The notes below the pieces were generated by a model that had not been told where the DNA came from, made no database searches, and saw only the letters and a list, made by a program, of their open reading frames with translations. From Thiotrichales bacterium HSG1 (lineage in GTDB: Bacteria > Pseudomonadota > Gammaproteobacteria > Beggiatoales > Beggiatoaceae), in the NCBI GenBank assembly GCA_030378125.1, contig JAUCGN010000011.1, forward strand, positions 1 through 18,900: a stretch of DNA of 18,900 bases, in the 5' to 3' direction. Made by a program: the position numbers and the translations under genes. Below, piece after piece: positions 7,360 through 15,032 of the stretch (position 1 is the stretch's first letter; every line of letters begins with the position of its first letter).

Positions 7360-7872
7360 ATGTCAACACATACTTTAAAGCCAAACACAGCAACTATTTT
7401 ATCTGAAGAATCTCGCATTAAAATTGATGCTTGGATAAACAAGTATCCGACAGACCAAAAGCAGTCAGCAGTGATGGGTGCTTTAACTATTGTCCAAAAA
7501 GCTAATGGAGGTTGGTTGACAACAGAATTAATGGACGCAGTAGCAAGTTATTTAAACATGCCACCTATTGCAGTTTATGAGGTTGCCACATTTTATTCTA
7601 TGTATGAACTTGAACCGGTAGGAAAAAATAAACTTTGTGTTTGTACTAACGTCTCTTGTATGCTGCGTGGTTCTGATGAGATTGTTGAACATCTGAATAA
7701 AAAATTGGGAATTAAATTAGGCGAAACTACAGAGGATAATAAATTTACCCTAAAAGAGGTTGAATGTCTTGGAGCTTGTGGTGGAGCTCCAATGATGCAA
7801 ATAGAAGATGAATACCATGAAAATCTCACCACCGAAAGGGTAGATGAAATTTTGGAAAAACTGGAAGATTAA
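7360..7872 (+). CDS. nuoE: NADH-quinone oxidoreductase subunit E (NuoE, 24-kDa 2Fe-2S subunit)
   Basis: NuoE is the peripheral-arm subunit of respiratory complex I that carries the N1a 2Fe-2S cluster beside the NADH-binding NuoF. The 170-residue length is normal. A helical N-terminal part contains KANGGWLTTELMDAVA (47-62) and VYEVATFYSMYEL (72-84). The thioredoxin-like domain carries the four cluster ligands as C95-x4-C100 and C136-x3-C140 (CLGACGGAPMM), with an extra Cys93. HoxE of NAD-reducing hydrogenases and formate dehydrogenase gamma subunits are related alternatives, but the sequence reads as NuoE. Unusually, neither nuoD before nor nuoF after it is present; it has its own promoter and is followed by the promoter of the rnc operon. 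Confidence 0.93.
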   Translation: MSTHTLKPNTATILSEESRIKIDAWINKYPTDQKQSAVMGALTIVQKANGGWLTTELMDAVASYLNMPPIAVYEVATFYSMYELEPVGKNKLCVCTNVSCMLRGSDEIVEHLNKKLGIKLGETTEDNKFTLKEVECLGACGGAPMMQIEDEYHENLTTERVDEILEKLED

Positions 7873-7875
7873 TAG

Positions 7876-7897
7876 CGGACAATTTCCGAACATTTTT
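7876..7897 (+). terminator. Possible weak terminator after nuoE
   Basis: A four-base GC-containing stem CGGA (7876-7879) / TCCG (7885-7888) is followed after four bases by five T residues (7893-7897). It sits just after the nuoE stop codon and before the promoter at 7946, so position favours a terminator, but the stem is short. Confidence 0.35.
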
Positions 7898-7945
7898 ACT
7901 CAAGAACTATCATGAAAAAATTGTCTCAAATTCTAAAAACTAGAC

Positions 7946-7975
7946 TTGACTGATAAAATGCTTTACGAGTATAAT
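7946..7975 (+). promoter_or_regulatory. Near-consensus sigma70 promoter of the DUF4845-rnc-era operon
   Basis: TTGACT (7946-7951, 5 of 6) and TATAAT (7970-7975, 6 of 6) are separated by 18 bases. Transcription would begin near 7982, giving a leader of about 55 bases before the ATG at 8037. The strong match suggests constitutive expression, which suits housekeeping genes. There is no lepB upstream, so the operon depends on this promoter. Confidence 0.75.
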
Positions 7976-7986
7976 GCTTCCGGGAG

Positions 7987-8014
7987 TTCTGTCTTTGTAT
8001 CAAAAGACCAAGAA
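7987..8014 (+). promoter_or_regulatory. Stem-loop in the leader of the rnc operon
   Basis: TTCT-GTCTTT (7987-7996) pairs with AAAGAC-(CA)-AGAA (8003-8014). This makes ten base pairs with a two-base bulge on the 3' side and a six-base loop GTATCA. It lies inside the predicted 5' untranslated region. In E. coli, RNase III cuts a leader stem of its own rnc operon and thereby lowers its own synthesis; this stem is a candidate for the same kind of control. The stem is shorter than a typical RNase III substrate, and longer-range pairing was not computed. Confidence 0.45.
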
Positions 8015-8036
8015 ATTAATAATTAGGCAATAGTAT

Positions 8037-8411
8037 ATGAATATCAACCGTCAACATGGTTCTGGAAGTTCAGTTTTTCTGTTAATTGTAGTCATAGTTT
8101 TTTCATTATGGTTTTTCTTTAAGCTATTTCCTATGTATATGGAAAACTGGGCTGTATCCAGTGCTTTAGAAAAAATTACTGAAGAACAGAATGTCTCCGG
8201 CAAAAAGGACAGAGAAATTTATCAAATTTTTCTTAGAAATTTGAATAAAAAAGATATTAAATTGTTTGACAACGATACGGTGGTACAGCACGTTACTGTG
8301 GAACGCCTAGGAGGCAGTATCGAGATTACAGTAGAGTACGAACGAGTCAAACAGTTGATAGGCAACATTTCGTTTTTAGTTGAATTTAAGAACACTGTAG
8401 AAGCATCTTGA
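8037..8411 (+). CDS. DUF4845 family membrane protein
   Basis: This 124-residue protein fits DUF4845, a family of small bitopic proteins found just upstream of rnc in beta- and gammaproteobacteria. It has a GS-rich N-terminus, one membrane helix (about 12-33, ending FFKLFPMYMENW, where the LxPxYxE-type motif is characteristic), and a soluble domain of about 90 residues with a late strand IEITVEYERV. Function is unknown. Its stop codon overlaps the rnc start (TTGA), so the two are translationally coupled. In related genomes lepB usually precedes it; here it is the first gene of the operon. AGG at 8025-8027 is nine bases before the ATG. Confidence 0.85.
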   Translation: MNINRQHGSGSSVFLLIVVIVFSLWFFFKLFPMYMENWAVSSALEKITEEQNVSGKKDREIYQIFLRNLNKKDIKLFDNDTVVQHVTVERLGGSIEITVEYERVKQLIGNISFLVEFKNTVEAS

Positions 8412-9073
8412 TTTACTCTGATTTATATCGTGTTTTAGCTTATCATTTTGAAGATGAACAGCTTTTAATTACCGCTTTAACACATCGTAGCGTTGGAACT
8501 CCAAATAATGAGCGTCTGGAATTTTTGGGAGATGCCTTGCTAAACTGCATTATGGCGAAGGTATTGTTTGAACGTTTTTCGGATGCTCGTGAAGGAGAAT
8601 TGACCCGTTTACGAGCCAACTTAGTTAAACGAGATGCTTTGGTTAAAATTGCTTATCAACTTGAATTAGGTAAGTATTTATTGCTTGGTTCGGGGGAGTT
8701 AAAGACTGGTGGTGAGCAACGAACCTCAATTTTATCTGATTCTGTTGAAGCAGTTATCGGTGCTATTTATTTGGATAGTGATATACAAACTTGTCAATCA
8801 GTAGTAGTAAAACTGTGGGATAAGTTATTACGAAACCTGCCACAACAGATGAAAGACCCTAAGACTCGTCTGCAAGAATATTTACAATCCCAACAAAAAT
8901 CTTTGCCAGCTTATAAGATATTTAAAGTAAAAGGCTCACCTCATTCCCAACTATTTGAGGTAAAATGCACAATACCCGGTTTAAAAAAACCTACTTATGG
9001 CAATGGAGGAACAAGGCGTAGTGCTGAACAGTCCGCTGCCGAAAAAGCATTAGGTATACTGAATGTCAAATGA
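8408..9073 (+). CDS. rnc: Ribonuclease III
   Basis: RNase III cuts double-stranded RNA and matures rRNA and some mRNAs. The catalytic domain (1-145) contains the signature NERLEFLGDAL with metal-binding E38 and D42, and the second cluster D111 and E114 in ILSDSVEAVIGAIY. A double-stranded-RNA-binding domain occupies about 150-221 (PKTRLQEYLQ to RRSAEQSAAEKAL). Length (221) is normal. The start is TTG at 8408-8410, overlapping the DUF4845 stop; no ATG nearby would keep the conserved N-terminus, and TTG plus overlap implies coupled and possibly limited translation. The gene overlaps era by 11 bases. Confidence 0.97.
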   Translation: MIYSDLYRVLAYHFEDEQLLITALTHRSVGTPNNERLEFLGDALLNCIMAKVLFERFSDAREGELTRLRANLVKRDALVKIAYQLELGKYLLLGSGELKTGGEQRTSILSDSVEAVIGAIYLDSDIQTCQSVVVKLWDKLLRNLPQQMKDPKTRLQEYLQSQQKSLPAYKIFKVKGSPHSQLFEVKCTIPGLKKPTYGNGGTRRSAEQSAAEKALGILNVK

Positions 9074-9959
9074 AGGACATTGTGGTTATGTGGCTATTAT
9101 TGGTCGTCCTAATGTTGGTAAGTCAACCTTACTTAATCATTTTATTGGACAAAAACTATGTATCACATCACGCAAACCACAAACTACTCGCCATAGTTTA
9201 CTTGGAATCAAGACAAAAAATAACAATCAAATAATTTATATAGATACTCCCGGTTTACATAATTTTACGCGTAATGCGATGAATCGTTATCTAAATCGAG
9301 CAGCGATAAACAGTATAAATGGGGTTGATGTTATAGTTTGGATAGTGGAGGTGTTGCAGTGGACTGATGAAGATAGTTATGTACTAAAAACTTTAACAGC
9401 AAATTCAGTACCAACTATTTTAGCTGTTAATAAAGTAGACAAAATTTCTAATAAAAATATATTATTACCTTATTTACAAGAGGTTACTGCTAAGTATAAT
9501 TTTATTGAGGTTTTTCCTATTTCGGCCCTTAAAAACCAAAATTTAGACCGGCTTGAAACAAGAATTATCACTTTATTACCAAAGGGTATCCTATTATTTC
9601 CAGAAGATCAAATTACTGACCGATCCGAGCGGTTTCTATGTGCTGAAATAATCAGAGAAAAGTTGGTACGTCGCTTAGGAGCGGAGTTACCCTACCGTCT
9701 CACTGTTCAAGTGGAACATTTTAAAACCTATCGTAATGTAAACCATATCAGTGCGTTAATTTGGGTTGAAACTGAAGGACAAAAGGGCATTATAATTGGA
9801 AAAAAAGGCAAAATACTAAAATCCATAGGAACAGAATCTCGCACAGATATGGAGGCTTGGCTTGACCATAAAGTTTATTTACAATTATGGGTTAAGGTAA
9901 AACGTGGTTGGTGTGATAGTGAAAGAGCATTACAACAGTTGGGTTATTCCAATACTTGA
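9063..9959 (+). CDS. era: GTPase Era
   Basis: Era is an essential GTPase that binds the 3' end of 16S rRNA during 30S subunit maturation. The 298-residue protein shows the P-loop GRPNVGKS (14-21), the switch region with TTRHSLLGI, DTPG (61-64), NKVD (123-126) and SALK (155-158). A C-terminal KH domain (about 200-298) carries the GxxG loop GKKG (247-250). All nucleotide-binding motifs are intact. It starts 11 bases inside the end of rnc, the common rnc-era arrangement. recO, which often follows, is absent; instead a signalling gene begins 58 bases later. Confidence 0.97.
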   Translation: MSNEGHCGYVAIIGRPNVGKSTLLNHFIGQKLCITSRKPQTTRHSLLGIKTKNNNQIIYIDTPGLHNFTRNAMNRYLNRAAINSINGVDVIVWIVEVLQWTDEDSYVLKTLTANSVPTILAVNKVDKISNKNILLPYLQEVTAKYNFIEVFPISALKNQNLDRLETRIITLLPKGILLFPEDQITDRSERFLCAEIIREKLVRRLGAELPYRLTVQVEHFKTYRNVNHISALIWVETEGQKGIIIGKKGKILKSIGTESRTDMEAWLDHKVYLQLWVKVKRGWCDSERALQQLGYSNT

Positions 9960-10017
9960 AGTCCCACCGATCTTAAATGTGGATTATAGTGAGAACTGCT
10001 TAAGGAAAAAAACATAA

Positions 10018-11127
10018 ATGTTTACAGAAAAAACTCCTTTAATACTAGTAGTTGATGACGATATTTTTATACGAGGTATGCTAAAAAACTTACTTAAGGG
10101 TAAGGGTTATAGTGTTGTCGTGGCGAGTGAAGGAGTTAATGCTCTGAAAGAATTTTTACGTTGTTCTCCAGATTTGGTATTAATGGATGCTGCGATGCCA
10201 GTTATGGATGGCTTTGTTGCATGTTCAGAATTAAAAAATTTACCCGGTGGAAATGATGTTCCGGTCATTATGATCACATCATTGGATGATGAAAATTCCG
10301 TTGATAAAGCTTTTGCAGTTGGAGCAGCAGAATATATAAATAAACCAGTACATTGGCCAGTATTAAGACATCGAGTAGAAATTTTATTACAAGCTCGTTT
10401 TGCAGACATTGCTTTAAGAAAAAGCGAAGCTAGATTCCGTGGTATTTTTGAACAAGTTGCAATTGGTATGGCTCTATTGGATATGGATGGTAAAATTATT
10501 CACAGTAATTCAGCCCTTCAAAATATGTTAAATATAGGAGAACAAGAAATATATGGTAAACAATTCAACAGTTTATTTCATTTTTATGATTCTGAGCTAG
10601 AGAAAGAGTTACATCAACAAATGTTAGATGGTTTTCGTGAACATTATCAACTAGAAAAGCATTTTTTTAATTCTGAAATTGTTTGGGTTCGTTTAACCAC
10701 TTCTATAGTTAAAAATGATGTAACCAATTTTTTTGTACAAATAGTTGAAAATATTACGAAACATAAGATGGATAAAGTTTCTCTTAACATTTCCAATAAG
10801 GTGTTTGAAACAACTTCAGATGCTGTTTTGATTACTAATGCTAATGGTAATATTATTAATGCCAATCGATCTTTTTTATCTATAACTGGTTATAAATACG
10901 AAGAGATTTTAGGCCAAAACTATAGTTTTTTACATTCTGAAAAACATGATGACTATACAAAAATTTGGGATACAATTAGTGATACTGGTTATTGGAATGG
11001 TGAAATATGGAATCGTTATAATGATGGTAAGGATTATTTAGTCTGGGCTTCAATAAAAGCTATTCATGGAGATGATAGTAATATTACTCATTATGTTGCT
11101 GTGTATTCAAAAGTTGATTCTATGTAA
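10018..11127 (+). CDS. REC-PAS-PAS signalling protein without an output domain
   Basis: Residues 7-125 form a receiver domain with the acidic triad D13-D15, phospho-acceptor D57 (LVLMDAAMPVMDG) and K109 (INKPVHW). A short linker (FADIALRKSEARFRGIFEQ) leads to a first PAS domain (about 138-255) and a second (about 262-368; ITNANGNIINANRSFLSITGY, later YLVWASIKAI). The protein ends seven residues after THYVAVY, where such proteins normally continue with a SxITERK-like linker into a GGDEF, EAL or kinase module. Either the protein works by protein-protein contact or the gene has lost its 3' part. Residues 299-322 are encoded by the segment repeated at 1-75. AAGGA lies 11 bases before the ATG. It is convergent with the minus-strand block to its right. 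Confidence 0.88.
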   Translation: MFTEKTPLILVVDDDIFIRGMLKNLLKGKGYSVVVASEGVNALKEFLRCSPDLVLMDAAMPVMDGFVACSELKNLPGGNDVPVIMITSLDDENSVDKAFAVGAAEYINKPVHWPVLRHRVEILLQARFADIALRKSEARFRGIFEQVAIGMALLDMDGKIIHSNSALQNMLNIGEQEIYGKQFNSLFHFYDSELEKELHQQMLDGFREHYQLEKHFFNSEIVWVRLTTSIVKNDVTNFFVQIVENITKHKMDKVSLNISNKVFETTSDAVLITNANGNIINANRSFLSITGYKYEEILGQNYSFLHSEKHDDYTKIWDTISDTGYWNGEIWNRYNDGKDYLVWASIKAIHGDDSNITHYVAVYSKVDSM

Positions 11128-11148
11128 TTTTTTAGAAAAAGTTCTTAT

Positions 11149-11189
11149 ACCCGACAGATTTCTGAATGAGAATCATATATCGGGTCTTT
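11149..11189. terminator. Bidirectional terminator-like hairpin between convergent genes
   Basis: ACCCGA (11149-11154) pairs with TCGGGT (11180-11185), followed by CTTTT on the plus strand. The loop contains a second small stem (GATT-TCT facing AGA-ATC, 11157-11174). On the opposite strand the stem is followed after a few bases by a T-rich stretch complementary to the A-run at 11133-11140. The position, 20 bases after the REC-PAS-PAS stop and just past the end of the minus-strand gene at 11197, fits a shared terminator. Confidence 0.5.
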
Positions 11190-11196
11190 TAGCCAA

Positions 11197-11928
11197 TTAT
11201 TTTATAGGCACTAACCGATCTCCAAATGGAGTTCTCACCACTCTCATACCAGGTGGCACATCTTCATCTTTAATAACTTTTCTCTTAAAATTCTTGTAGA
11301 TTTTTTTACGTTTTTCTAAATCTTCATCCCGCTTTTTATCTATTTCAGCTTTAGAAATTGCTGGTTTGAGTGTAACTGGGGGTTTCGGTGCTTTCAATGC
11401 TTTACGTTGCTTTAAACTCAAAGATGCTACCGTTACGCCATTACCTTTTTTGTTACAGACAACTCCATTTTTTTCTTTATCCTTTTGACAAGGAGCATCT
11501 AATGGATACTCTATTTGCACTTCACGGGCATTCACTTTTAACAAATAATAACCGCGATATTTTTCTGAATTTAAGTATTTTGTAGAATCTATTTCAGTCC
11601 GTCTATTATCTTTAAGATATTGAATAAACTCTTTTTTATTTGGAGCAAGTAATATTGCTGCTCGTTTCTCCCCAATTATGCTAGTACCTTTCAAAGCAAA
11701 ATCCTTTTGAGGTAATAATTTTCTAGGTTTTTTCTTAGGAATTGGCTTGACGGAAGTTTTAGCAGTGAACGGAGTTTCAAGTTTTTTTGAGCTTGAATCA
11801 ATTGTAGGAATGACAGGTTCGATAGGTTTTGGTGGTGGTTTGCCACGTTCTGGATTAAATAAATCAAATGCTCGCACATTACTAATAGTAAATAGCAAGA
11901 TTATAAAGAAGGTTATAATTTTTTGCAT
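11197..11928 (-). CDS. Exported protein with a GspC/PilP-like HR region, unknown function
   Basis: A signal peptide (1-20, cleavage after VRA) opens this 243-residue protein. A Pro/Lys-rich linker (about 28-75) is followed by a compact domain (about 77-147) of the pattern FALKGTSIIGEKRAAILLAP, then YYLLKVNAREVQIEYP. This order of a LxGTxxxGxxRxAxL strand pair and a late VxIEYP strand resembles the homology region of GspC and PilP, but the match is by eye only. Cys147 and Cys158 could form a disulphide. A highly charged helical C-terminus (190-225) ends with PPGMRVVRTPFGDRLVP. No membrane anchor other than the signal is seen. It lies 101 bases downstream of the large repeat protein on the same strand and has no clear ribosome site, so it may depend on that transcript. 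Confidence 0.6.
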   Translation of the reverse strand: MQKIITFFIILLFTISNVRAFDLFNPERGKPPPKPIEPVIPTIDSSSKKLETPFTAKTSVKPIPKKKPRKLLPQKDFALKGTSIIGEKRAAILLAPNKKEFIQYLKDNRRTEIDSTKYLNSEKYRGYYLLKVNAREVQIEYPLDAPCQKDKEKNGVVCNKKGNGVTVASLSLKQRKALKAPKPPVTLKPAISKAEIDKKRDEDLEKRKKIYKNFKRKVIKDEDVPPGMRVVRTPFGDRLVPIK

Positions 11929-11952
11929 ATTGTGTTGTTTTTAAATAGAAAA

Positions 11953-11979
11953 GGCATACCACGTTATCCATGATATGCC
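11953..11979 (-). terminator. Hairpin between the large surface-protein gene and the HR-like gene
   Basis: GGCATA (11953-11958) pairs with TATGCC (11974-11979) around a 15-base loop. There is no strong T-run, so it may be an attenuating or processing element between the two minus-strand genes, not a full terminator. Confidence 0.3.
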
Positions 11980-12004
11980 AATTCACTAAATAATGTTACA
12001 AATA

Positions 12005-12021
12005 TCGGGTTACTAGCCCGA
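12005..12021 (-). terminator. Hairpin after the 994-residue protein gene
   Basis: Read on the minus strand, TCGGG-CTAGTAA-CCCGA begins eight bases after the stop codon of the large gene and is followed by TATTTGT. The stem is short but GC-pure in its core. Its sequence resembles the hairpin at 11149-11185, and both sites contain ATATCGGGT. It is a probable, perhaps leaky, terminator that would lower expression of the downstream HR-like gene. Confidence 0.45.
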
Positions 12022-12029
12022 CTTAAAGA

Positions 12030-15014
12030 TTAAGGAAGTATAGTAACTTCAGTTGGTGTAGAACCAAACTTAACAGTACCATCCTCTAAACGATAACCAT
12101 AATATACAAGCAACACACCCGGAGGAAGAGTGTTCTCATTAAACTGGCCATTATATACTGGCAAACTAACAGTTAATTCATTCGCATCAATTGTAACTGG
12201 ATCACCATAAGCTCCTAAGGTAGCTGGATCACCACCCCAAGGATTAACTACTCCAGCACTTGGCAACTGATAATACAGTACACTAATATCTTCAATTGGT
12301 ATTGCTAAACCAAAGAGAGCGGCTGCAAGTACATCAACGGTTTGACCAGCATCAGCTTCATCAAAAGTCACACTACCAAAGAATGTTACATCAGTTGGCA
12401 TGTCTGCTACGGACATAACAGTAGTTGATACCATGTCAGCATCACCAATTCCAACTCCACTTTTGAAAATAGCAGCGGTGTCTATTTCTGTTATGTTACC
12501 TTCAGCATCTACCATTGAAGCCTTACCTTCAGTGCCAGAGATTGGCACAACATCACATTCTCCTCCAGCAGAATCCCAACGATCACCAGCTGCATCACAT
12601 TTTTCTTTGGCATCAGCTGTTGGATCAATTACAGTTGGAGTAGTAACTGTAAAGGTACGAGAAGCTTCTTCAACAGCATTTTTAGCTTCATTAAAGGAGA
12701 TACTGAACTGACCAGTCCTAGGACCAGCTTCAACAACGAATACCTTACGGCCATTACCACTAGCAAACTCTACCGATTGACCGGAGGTAATAATTTTTCC
12801 AGTATCAAGCTCTCTAATAGTTGGATCAATGTCGTCACCATCTTTACCATTCACGGTAACGGTAATTACGGTTTTCTCTTTATCAAACAATTTACCGTCT
12901 TTATCCAAAGTTTCTACGGTATATGCTACCACACTGTTTACTGGAATACTGTTAGTTTCAATGTAAGTATTGATACTACCAAGTTCCTGTAGTTTTGGTA
13001 CGGTGGTGGAAACTACCAGACTATCGCTACCCAAACCAGGTTTGGTAAAGGTTAAGTTTATGCTATCTTCGCCAGCAAATGCAGTAGCACCAGACATGGC
13101 ATACTTAGCAACTATATTATCATCAGTCTTATCACCATTGCTATTAGCATCAGTACGGCCCGGAACACCATAAGCATTTTCAGGAGTGTTATAAGATACC
13201 TTACCGTTAGCAGTAGTTCCTCGAACTTCACCAGTAATTTCTTTGGTAACTGGAGAACCGGTCACTGCATTACCGAAACTGTCAAGCATTTTGAGAGCTA
13301 TTTCAGGAATTGATGCTTCGTAGCTCTTCTCATCAGCAGTTTCTTTTGATGCTACAGAAGTTACCACATTACCATGAGCATTACGCATCTTAACTTCAGT
13401 GGCAGCAGCAACTGTAATAGGAGCAGCTTGTATCTTCACTTCAGCAAACAGACCCGCTTTATCAGATAGTAAGTACACATCTCCAGAAGTAGATTTCTTG
13501 AACAGACCCTTTATAATATCTTTTCCATCAGAACTTCTATTAACTTCCAGGTCTTCTTTAGTAGAAGTATTAGTGATTCTTACAGCACCCGGATCGTAAG
13601 TTCCAGTATCAGAAAGTCTAGGATTACCTTCTCCGTCAAGAACGGTCACTTCAAATGCATCAAACTCTGCTCCAGCTAATTGTGCAATATTGAAAGGGGA
13701 TACCACTTTAGCAAACAATGAATCAGATACAACCTTAAGAGTCATTGGATCGGACTCAGCAACTGCACCTATAGGATTGTTTTGTTTGTCAACAGCCATA
13801 CCAACTATTGAAGCTACACCAATTTTACTAACTTCATCCGCAGTATTACCATAAATAGCATCAGCACTACTGGCTTTTGACCAACTTGTATCCTTTAATA
13901 TGCTTAATCTAACCGCAGAATCACTAACCACCGCACTGGAATCTGTCAAAGCAATTTCATAATCTTGATCGGCAGTTGTTGGATTACCATATTGGTCTAA
14001 TACCGAAGCAGAAACAGATGCTCCTTGCTCAGCATTAACTCTCTTGGAAATACGTTCCCTGTCAGCTCTAACTGCAACTTTTCTTACTTCACCGGTTGAG
14101 TGAACTGTCAAAAGATCAGGATGAATTAACTGAATGCTATCACCATCAAAACCTTCAAAAGTGGCTTCTATGTAATATTGTCCAGTTGGCATACCCGAAC
14201 CGGTACTCTCTACGCTAGCATCCAAAGTTACGATAGATATCCCATCAATCATATCTTCTTGGAAAGAATATTCTTGAGTACCTTTCACTGACCTAAGAGT
14301 CAATGTAATTCCACCGGTTGCATTAGGATTGGCAGCTTGAACTGTTACTTGACCACCCTCAACACCAGCCATCATGCTTCCTTGGATGCCTTCCATAACA
14401 TCCATTGAAACTGTTGATGCTTCACCAAAAGAGTCAGCAGGAGATGGGATAAATGATATAATCCTTAATGCTTTAGGATCAATGCTAGGTGGATTCACAA
14501 CAACTGATTTAACAACTTCAGTTCCAATATCTGTAAAGGTAACACCACCATTATCAGTAGGAATTCGTTCTTGCAATTTAACCGTGATACTATCAGTGAT
14601 TGCACTTGTACCAATGACTTTAGGGTCATACGTTATATGTACAGCACCAACACCTTGGTTCAATCTAACATATTTAACTTCCGCAGCAAATGCACCACCA
14701 TATGGAAGTGCTTTACCATCGTTATCGGTAGCTTCTGGTGTACGACCAGGATGGCTAGTACCACCAACTACTGTACCCTTTTCAGAAGTAACAACTGCCA
14801 TGATGACAGAACCTTCTTTTTCACCATAACGGTCAACTTCATCATCTGCATTCAAACCAAGCAAAGCAAGGTTAACGATCCCTTGTGATCCGGCAGTTAT
14901 TTCAGTCTTATCAAGGATAAATTGCCCACTCTTAGTACTGGTTTCTGCTAAAACGCTACCACCACCTACAGCTAATGCTATAGCTGATGCTAATGCCGTT
15001 TTCTTAAAATTCAT
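12030..15014 (-). CDS. Large secreted Ig-like repeat protein, candidate surface or sheath protein
   Basis: I do not recognise a named family for this 994-residue protein. A classical signal peptide (1-23, cleavage VLA-ET) precedes a long, almost cysteine-free chain of beta-rich modules. The invasin-like (Big_1-type) strand motif LDxxGNxxT recurs near residues 340 (LDQYGNPTT), 461 (LDGEGNPRL), 580 (LDSFGNAVT) and 705 (LDKDGKLFD), a period of about 120 residues. Degenerate copies lie near 410 and 543. The only cysteines are C806 and C820, flanking W813 in a small loop that separates the repeats from a C-terminal domain (about 830-994). There is no LPXTG, SLH, autotransporter barrel or RTX repeat. 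Base composition and codon choice look richer in G+C than the neighbours, as in highly expressed genes. A good GGAG sits ten bases from the ATG. Confidence 0.7.
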   Translation of the reverse strand: MNFKKTALASAIALAVGGGSVLAETSTKSGQFILDKTEITAGSQGIVNLALLGLNADDEVDRYGEKEGSVIMAVVTSEKGTVVGGTSHPGRTPEATDNDGKALPYGGAFAAEVKYVRLNQGVGAVHITYDPKVIGTSAITDSITVKLQERIPTDNGGVTFTDIGTEVVKSVVVNPPSIDPKALRIISFIPSPADSFGEASTVSMDVMEGIQGSMMAGVEGGQVTVQAANPNATGGITLTLRSVKGTQEYSFQEDMIDGISIVTLDASVESTGSGMPTGQYYIEATFEGFDGDSIQLIHPDLLTVHSTGEVRKVAVRADRERISKRVNAEQGASVSASVLDQYGNPTTADQDYEIALTDSSAVVSDSAVRLSILKDTSWSKASSADAIYGNTADEVSKIGVASIVGMAVDKQNNPIGAVAESDPMTLKVVSDSLFAKVVSPFNIAQLAGAEFDAFEVTVLDGEGNPRLSDTGTYDPGAVRITNTSTKEDLEVNRSSDGKDIIKGLFKKSTSGDVYLLSDKAGLFAEVKIQAAPITVAAATEVKMRNAHGNVVTSVASKETADEKSYEASIPEIALKMLDSFGNAVTGSPVTKEITGEVRGTTANGKVSYNTPENAYGVPGRTDANSNGDKTDDNIVAKYAMSGATAFAGEDSINLTFTKPGLGSDSLVVSTTVPKLQELGSINTYIETNSIPVNSVVAYTVETLDKDGKLFDKEKTVITVTVNGKDGDDIDPTIRELDTGKIITSGQSVEFASGNGRKVFVVEAGPRTGQFSISFNEAKNAVEEASRTFTVTTPTVIDPTADAKEKCDAAGDRWDSAGGECDVVPISGTEGKASMVDAEGNITEIDTAAIFKSGVGIGDADMVSTTVMSVADMPTDVTFFGSVTFDEADAGQTVDVLAAALFGLAIPIEDISVLYYQLPSAGVVNPWGGDPATLGAYGDPVTIDANELTVSLPVYNGQFNENTLPPGVLLVYYGYRLEDGTVKFGSTPTEVTILP

Positions 15015-15032
15015 TATAATAAATCTCCGATA

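Noticed and set aside
1..10984. A 10.9-kb circular or tandem element defined by the 75-base direct repeat
   Set aside because: The second copy is internal and its gene continues past 10984 without disturbance, while the first copy switches to a truncated gene. A circle or integrated element would need matching termini or integration genes, and none are seen.
14374..14829. Plus-strand open frame opposite the large surface-protein gene
   Set aside because: It is an open shadow caused by the composition of the repeat-protein gene; it has no ribosome site, no recognisable domain and no conserved motif.
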